Of a stretch of DNA of 64,000 nt, positions 60,040 to 64,000 are shown piece after piece (the stretch's first letter is position 1; every line of letters begins with the position of its first letter). The notes under the pieces are model-generated. The model was not told the DNA's origin, searched no databases, and saw only the letters and a program-made list of their open reading frames with translations. A program made the translations under genes and the position numbers. Source of the stretch: Undaria pinnatifida (Eukaryota > Sar > Phaeophyceae > Laminariales > Alariaceae); NCBI GenBank assembly GCA_012845835.1, contig JABAKD010000009.1, positions 3,411,324 through 3,475,323 on the forward strand. The letters are read 5' to 3'.

Positions 60040-60110
60040 GCCCCGGTGGCCTAGTGGGGTTACACTATTAATACTCGCGTTGGTCCTTGACGTGAAAAAT
60101 CATCGTGTTG
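60040..60110 (+). other. tRNA-like head facing the SINE head
   Basis: gccccggtggcctagtgg (60040-60057) contains a perfect-looking tRNA A-box and is the inverted counterpart of the SINE head that ends at 60016, with 24 bp between them. No B-box is visible in the next 70 bases, so a functional tRNA gene is unlikely. It may be a second, truncated SINE copy. Confidence 0.4.
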
Positions 60111-60699
60111 TGAGCTTTGTTGCCTTTTTTTTTTTTGCAGAATAAATAAATGAGAAAAAGGATCAGCTAACTGCTGACATCGCCCAGCAGCGTAGGTGTG
60201 TACAACCTTTACGCGAATCGATAAGGGAATAAAATGCCGAAATCTCTTTGCGATAAAAATCAGGGTATGCACCGTAGTTGGGATGGGGGAGGGGGGGGAT
60301 GTCCTCTACATGACCCCCGGTCTGAGTTACACTACTTCAAGGGCGAGAGTAGTGCGAGCATCACGATAAATGGGATAGGAAGAATAAAAGAAGTAAAGTG
60401 TATTCCTGCTGCTGTAATAATACGATACCCAAACAAGTTGTACCGATAGACTCGATCTGGACCGACTTCCCTACATTTTGCATCTGGTCCATGTACAACC
60501 TCTTTAATCACAGGCCGATATGAGATGATAAAATTGAACTTGCTGAACTTCACAGTGAGTGGTGGTTTCCTCTATCCACGAACCCCGGCTGAGCCGATCA
60601 ATTGAAGGTTGGGTTAGGTGGTATCGAGGCAGGGTGTCTAATGAAATGTCCGCGTACCGCGGGGTTGGGGTATACGATTACAAATTCAGCAGTAGTAGC

Positions 60700-61660
60700 G
60701 CGAGCTGCCCCATTTTTTTCTAATTGAAAGTTTCTGGAAGGATTTCTGAACCGGGGTTGGACCCTGTTCTGTGGTACTGGCGTTGTATACTCACCTCAGC
60801 TAGCTAAAGCTTCCACACCGTGCGCTGTGGTGTCCACCTGGGAGAAGTCGGTTTTTGTCCCCGGTTGTTGGCGTTGATGGGGTATGGAACGATTTCTGGA
60901 AAGGCGATAGGGCCCTATCCTAATCGGGTGCGTCGAAACGCCCCCCGCTTGTTTGCTGGTCATTCTCCTCCCTGGGTGTCCCTGAATGTACGAGCTGCAC
61001 AGCTACTCAACGATAAGCCAACGTTAATTATGGATGGTTGTCGAACAAACTTGCGGGGCTGGGTCGACCCGCGATAGAAATCTGCTATCGTCCCTGGTTT
61101 ATCAGCATTTCTGAAGCGGGAACAGGATTCTATATCCTTCCATGGTGTCGTTGCCCTTATGTCCGAGCCCCATCCTATCAGCGGTAAGCGAATATGGTTC
61201 GGGTTCCACGTTGTGCGGAGTGGTGTCTACACGGGGGGTCATCGTTATTGCTCCTGCGTTTTTTGCTCTGTAGAGATTCAGGGGATTCATGAGTCGGGGA
61301 TGGAACCCTACCTTCCGCGTGTGCGACGAAAATGCCCCCCGTTGATGGGCCTTTATCCGCTCAGAACAGTGCGGTTGACCTCGAACCGATGAGCGATTAG
61401 CCAACGGGATTGGGGTTTTATCACCGTGCACGGTCGTGTCGACCCGAGAAACCTCGGTTTGCTTCCCCGATTAATGGAAGCCTTAGAGATGTGGAACGAC
61501 CTCTGGGCCGGGGATTGGACCCTATATTCTCCCGAGGTAGAGCTGACTCAACATGCGAACGATGGCCTATTAAAAAGTCAGCCGGTGGGGTGGGGATTTG
61601 TCGGGGAGGTATAATGTGTGGCTGGATTCTGATCCCTATCGTGCCCGGGTGACGCCTACT
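60700..61660. repeat. Degenerate tandem repeat, period roughly 160-225 bp
   Basis: Related units recur at about 60825, 61050, 61208 and 61430, with partial ones at 60735 and 61615. Shared landmarks are a gtgg-tgtc-ac or gtcgacccg-type start, a tttttg/ttgct-cccc core, a tggaacgattt or tggaaccctac stretch and a gacgaaaatgcccccc-type end. Copies are strongly diverged, so the boundaries are approximate. The array sits between a SINE-like element and the candidate exon at 61765. Confidence 0.5.
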
Positions 61661-61764
61661 TCGTGTATGAATCCTGTCAAATGCGCAATCGGACAAAACT
61701 GACGATGTTTATATTTTCGTCTAATATTATCGAGTCTGAAATACTTAGCTGTCAAAATCGTTAG

Positions 61765-62055
61765 CGCTATAGTTGCGTACTGTATCTACAAGAAGTGAGC
61801 GATACACACAGCCAGCAACAAGCGGCAGCATTGCAATACCATTCGAGGAGTTGCATGACGAACGCAAGTCCTACCACCGTGTTTCGCGCCTTCATCAACG
61901 TCAGCACGTTTTTCGACGATCAGGCAATACAGAGACAGTGGATCTGGGAGAATCTATTCAAGATAATACTATTATGTCATGCATTGTATTTTTCACAGCT
62001 GGCTCAGTGCGCCTATCTTGGTCTCTACGAAGAGATTGCGAAGAGGTCATGGTAA
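61765..62055 (+). CDS. Candidate small exon or gene fragment
   Basis: An open stretch contains TTVFRAFINVSTFFDDQAIQ, WIWENLFKIILLCHALYF and LGLYEEIAKRSW. It has protein-like composition and two moderately hydrophobic segments, unlike the compositionally skewed frames elsewhere. It ends beside a strong-looking 5' splice donor (tggtaagtc, 62051-62059). No start codon with supporting context and no partner exon could be found before the tail module begins at 62190. The family is not recognised. Confidence 0.25.
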   Translation, partial: RYSCVLYLQEVSDTHSQQQAAALQYHSRSCMTNASPTTVFRAFINVSTFFDDQAIQRQWIWENLFKIILLCHALYFSQLAQCAYLGLYEEIAKRSW

Positions 62056-62189
62056 GTCAACTTTCTGGCCCCGGATGCTTGACGAGTTAAAATGCTGCAA
62101 GTAACGTACTCGACACGTTTCGTCGCCAGACTTTATGGTCAGTCATCGTGTGTCCAGATTTATCCGATCGAAATCTGATGAATAATGCT

Positions 62190-64000
62190 CGGAATTGCAT
62201 TCGCTTAAAAAACGGTAGCTATTAATGGTGGTACATTGTTATGATTTTGAGTCTCTGTTGAACTCTTGGTACTACCTTACATACTGTACGCGCAGACTAC
62301 GATTGTGTGTGGTGACTCTTTTTTATTCTACCAGGTTTTGAATCGACCTCTTCAAAGTGCTACCCTGCCCTGCCCGGAGCATGGGTGCCGGCATTTGCCG
62401 GCACCAATGCGGAGCTCTTGTATCTTTTCAAAAGTGGGCATCTGCATTCTGCGTGTAGGTTAAATCATTTTTCCGCATCCACATCCGTCCTCCCCTCAGA
62501 GAATAGCCCTCCCACTTCCCGTCTCCCTCTCCAACAGCCCCACAAAAATTTGACACGAGCCAGGGTTACGAACTCTATCTACCGGAAAAGTTATATACTT
62601 TACGCATTTCCAACCATCTATGCAGCCGCTCGAATTCGTTCATGCTGTTTTCAGATTCTCTTTAACCCCCCCCGCCGCCCACACTGTCGTCTGCTAGCCT
62701 CACGCGAGCAGTAAACTCGTATTCATTTATGCGGCGTCTTCCCTCGCCGATCCAAAGGAACATCCGTAGTGTTGCAAAAACAGATATAGAATGAAGTAGA
62801 GTACACTAGTAAATAGAAGGTCTCAGCAAACGTTAAAACGTGTGCAGTAGTTGTATGTATCGAAGACAACCTGAATCCGGTAGCCTTCAAATGGAAGTGG
62901 GGAGAAGATGACCTACTAATCGTGGATCAGTATACAGACCGTGGCGTAAATATTTCAAAACACTGCTGGCGGGATACACAATTCCAAAAAACTAATGGAA
63001 TTGAGTAAATCGCATGTAGACAAGGTGGATGCAATCCTAACGGATGCGCACCTTTACACTAAGATCAAAATATATATTCTGATTAAAATGTGATTGGTCC
63101 AACGCTAGACTATGTCGGAGAAGTTTGGGAATGGGACGCAGAATTTGAAAGACAACTGGAAGAGTGCAGATGGTCTAGCTGCCCAGGAGCTATGCAGACA
63201 CCACAGTAGTGCGTCAAGTGCGCTGAGTAATTCAGAACTAAGAACCAACTCGGAATGTACCCATATAAAACAAAAAAGAACGGCGAGGAAGTTGTTTTTT
63301 TTTCTTGAGGTAAGGCATATTCTAGACAAGGCGTTGCCGGCCGACGCTGATAGGTATATATGGGATAAAAAAGCGAGTTTAAGACCTAGAATAAGATGGT
63401 AAAACATAGTGGACAGTATTGTCAAGCACTTAGGAGCACCACGAACAAGAGGTACCGTCCATAGAGAAGTTGGCATGTACACGACAGGAAAACGAGAAAG
63501 GATATAAGGAAAGGAAATACTAGCGCTAAGAACTATGGTGAATGAAAAAAAAACATTTTGATACGTACAGGGGGGCGAGGGAATATATTGGAATGAAAGA
63601 GTACGCTTCTTCCTTTTGGCCTATGTGAAAAAGCTGTAATTTCGTTTCCGTGTAGGGGACTTAGACCTAGAAGAAAGAACAGTCATACCAGCAGTCGGGA
63701 AGCGGGCGATGTGGATGGATACACATGTATATTTGTTCGTGTGGCACAACAATAGAAAGTAGGACTTACGCGGTGGGAAGCTATCATATGTCATACACAC
63801 GGAGGACCGGGATATAGATTTCGAAAACGAGATGGGGAATTTGGACGAATGTGACATGGAAGCGTTTGGCAGACTATTCGCAGAGTGTAGCGAGGAAACG
63901 ATCGCTATCCCAAGAGATAGATTGCGACCACAGACGGTGAAACAGGAAGGGGATACCATAATCAATCAGTGTTTACGTAGTGTATGAAAGAAGCATAATA
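62190..64000. repeat. Tail module, second close copy, cut by window end
   Basis: It aligns with 13556-15358 at high identity with small indels, for example a 3-base to 9-base difference near 62330 and a missing stretch near 62500. It runs off the right edge of the window. If the order seen at 15515 is kept, a further copy of the 13-kb body should follow. Confidence 0.85.
62750..63990 (+). pseudogene. LINE C-terminal half, tail module copy 2
   Basis: This is a close paralogue of 14100-15360, with the same truncation point and most of the same disabling changes. Examples are the stop after the KICILIK-like stretch (about 63090) and the DKA-LPADADRYIWDK segment (63330-63370). Shared lesions show that this LINE copy was already dead when the tail was duplicated. 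Confidence 0.8.

Noticed and set aside
60040-60110. Functional tRNA gene
   Set aside because: Only an A-box-like head is present. No B-box, cloverleaf or closing acceptor stem can be formed with the following bases.
1-64000. CRISPR array, phage or integrated bacterial element
   Set aside because: No regularly spaced short repeats with unique spacers, no operon-like gene packing and no bacterial-type gene were seen.

Overview
The window looks like repeat-rich nuclear DNA from a eukaryote. I see no intact host gene that I can defend, no bacterial-style operon and no CRISPR array. The evidence is decayed non-LTR (LINE) reverse transcriptase pseudogenes, a Ty3/Gypsy-like pol fragment, tRNA-derived SINE-like elements, large segmental duplications and dozens of long C or G homopolymer runs. 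The longest open frame is only 233 codons. The lineage cannot be fixed from sequence alone. A protist or alga is a guess from the style of the retroelements.

Layout. Positions 1-13555 (unit A) and 15516-28653 (unit B) are two copies of a 13-kb body, about 93-97% alike in stretches sampled by eye. They are separated by a tail module (13556-15515). A second close copy of the tail (62190 to the window end) suggests that the array resumes outside the window. An older, more diverged copy of tail plus part of the body lies at 45930-51900 (unit D). Each tail carries the C-terminal half of a LINE pseudogene on the plus strand, and each body carries one on the minus strand, so LINE 3' ends converge on a middle segment of unknown nature.

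Scattered through all of this is a family of non-coding elements that I call poly-C elements (PCE; the name is mine). They share one fixed end (consensus near gtgtattt-n-atttttata), have variable truncation at the other end, and contain long C runs at fixed places inside repeated modules. Unit A and unit B differ by clean presence or absence of PCE copies, which is direct evidence of movement. Other PCE copies form a foldback element (31722-33365), a 1.2-kb-arm inverted pair (54850-57500) and an insertion cluster that splits the unit D LINE beside its catalytic motif.

28654-31721 and 34941-45900 are mostly unassignable sequence. They contain one Ty3/Gypsy-like pol remnant (about 43620-43995). 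58530-62190 holds another PCE arm, a SINE-like element, a degenerate tandem repeat and one small candidate exon. All coding calls below are pseudogenes or low-confidence frames.
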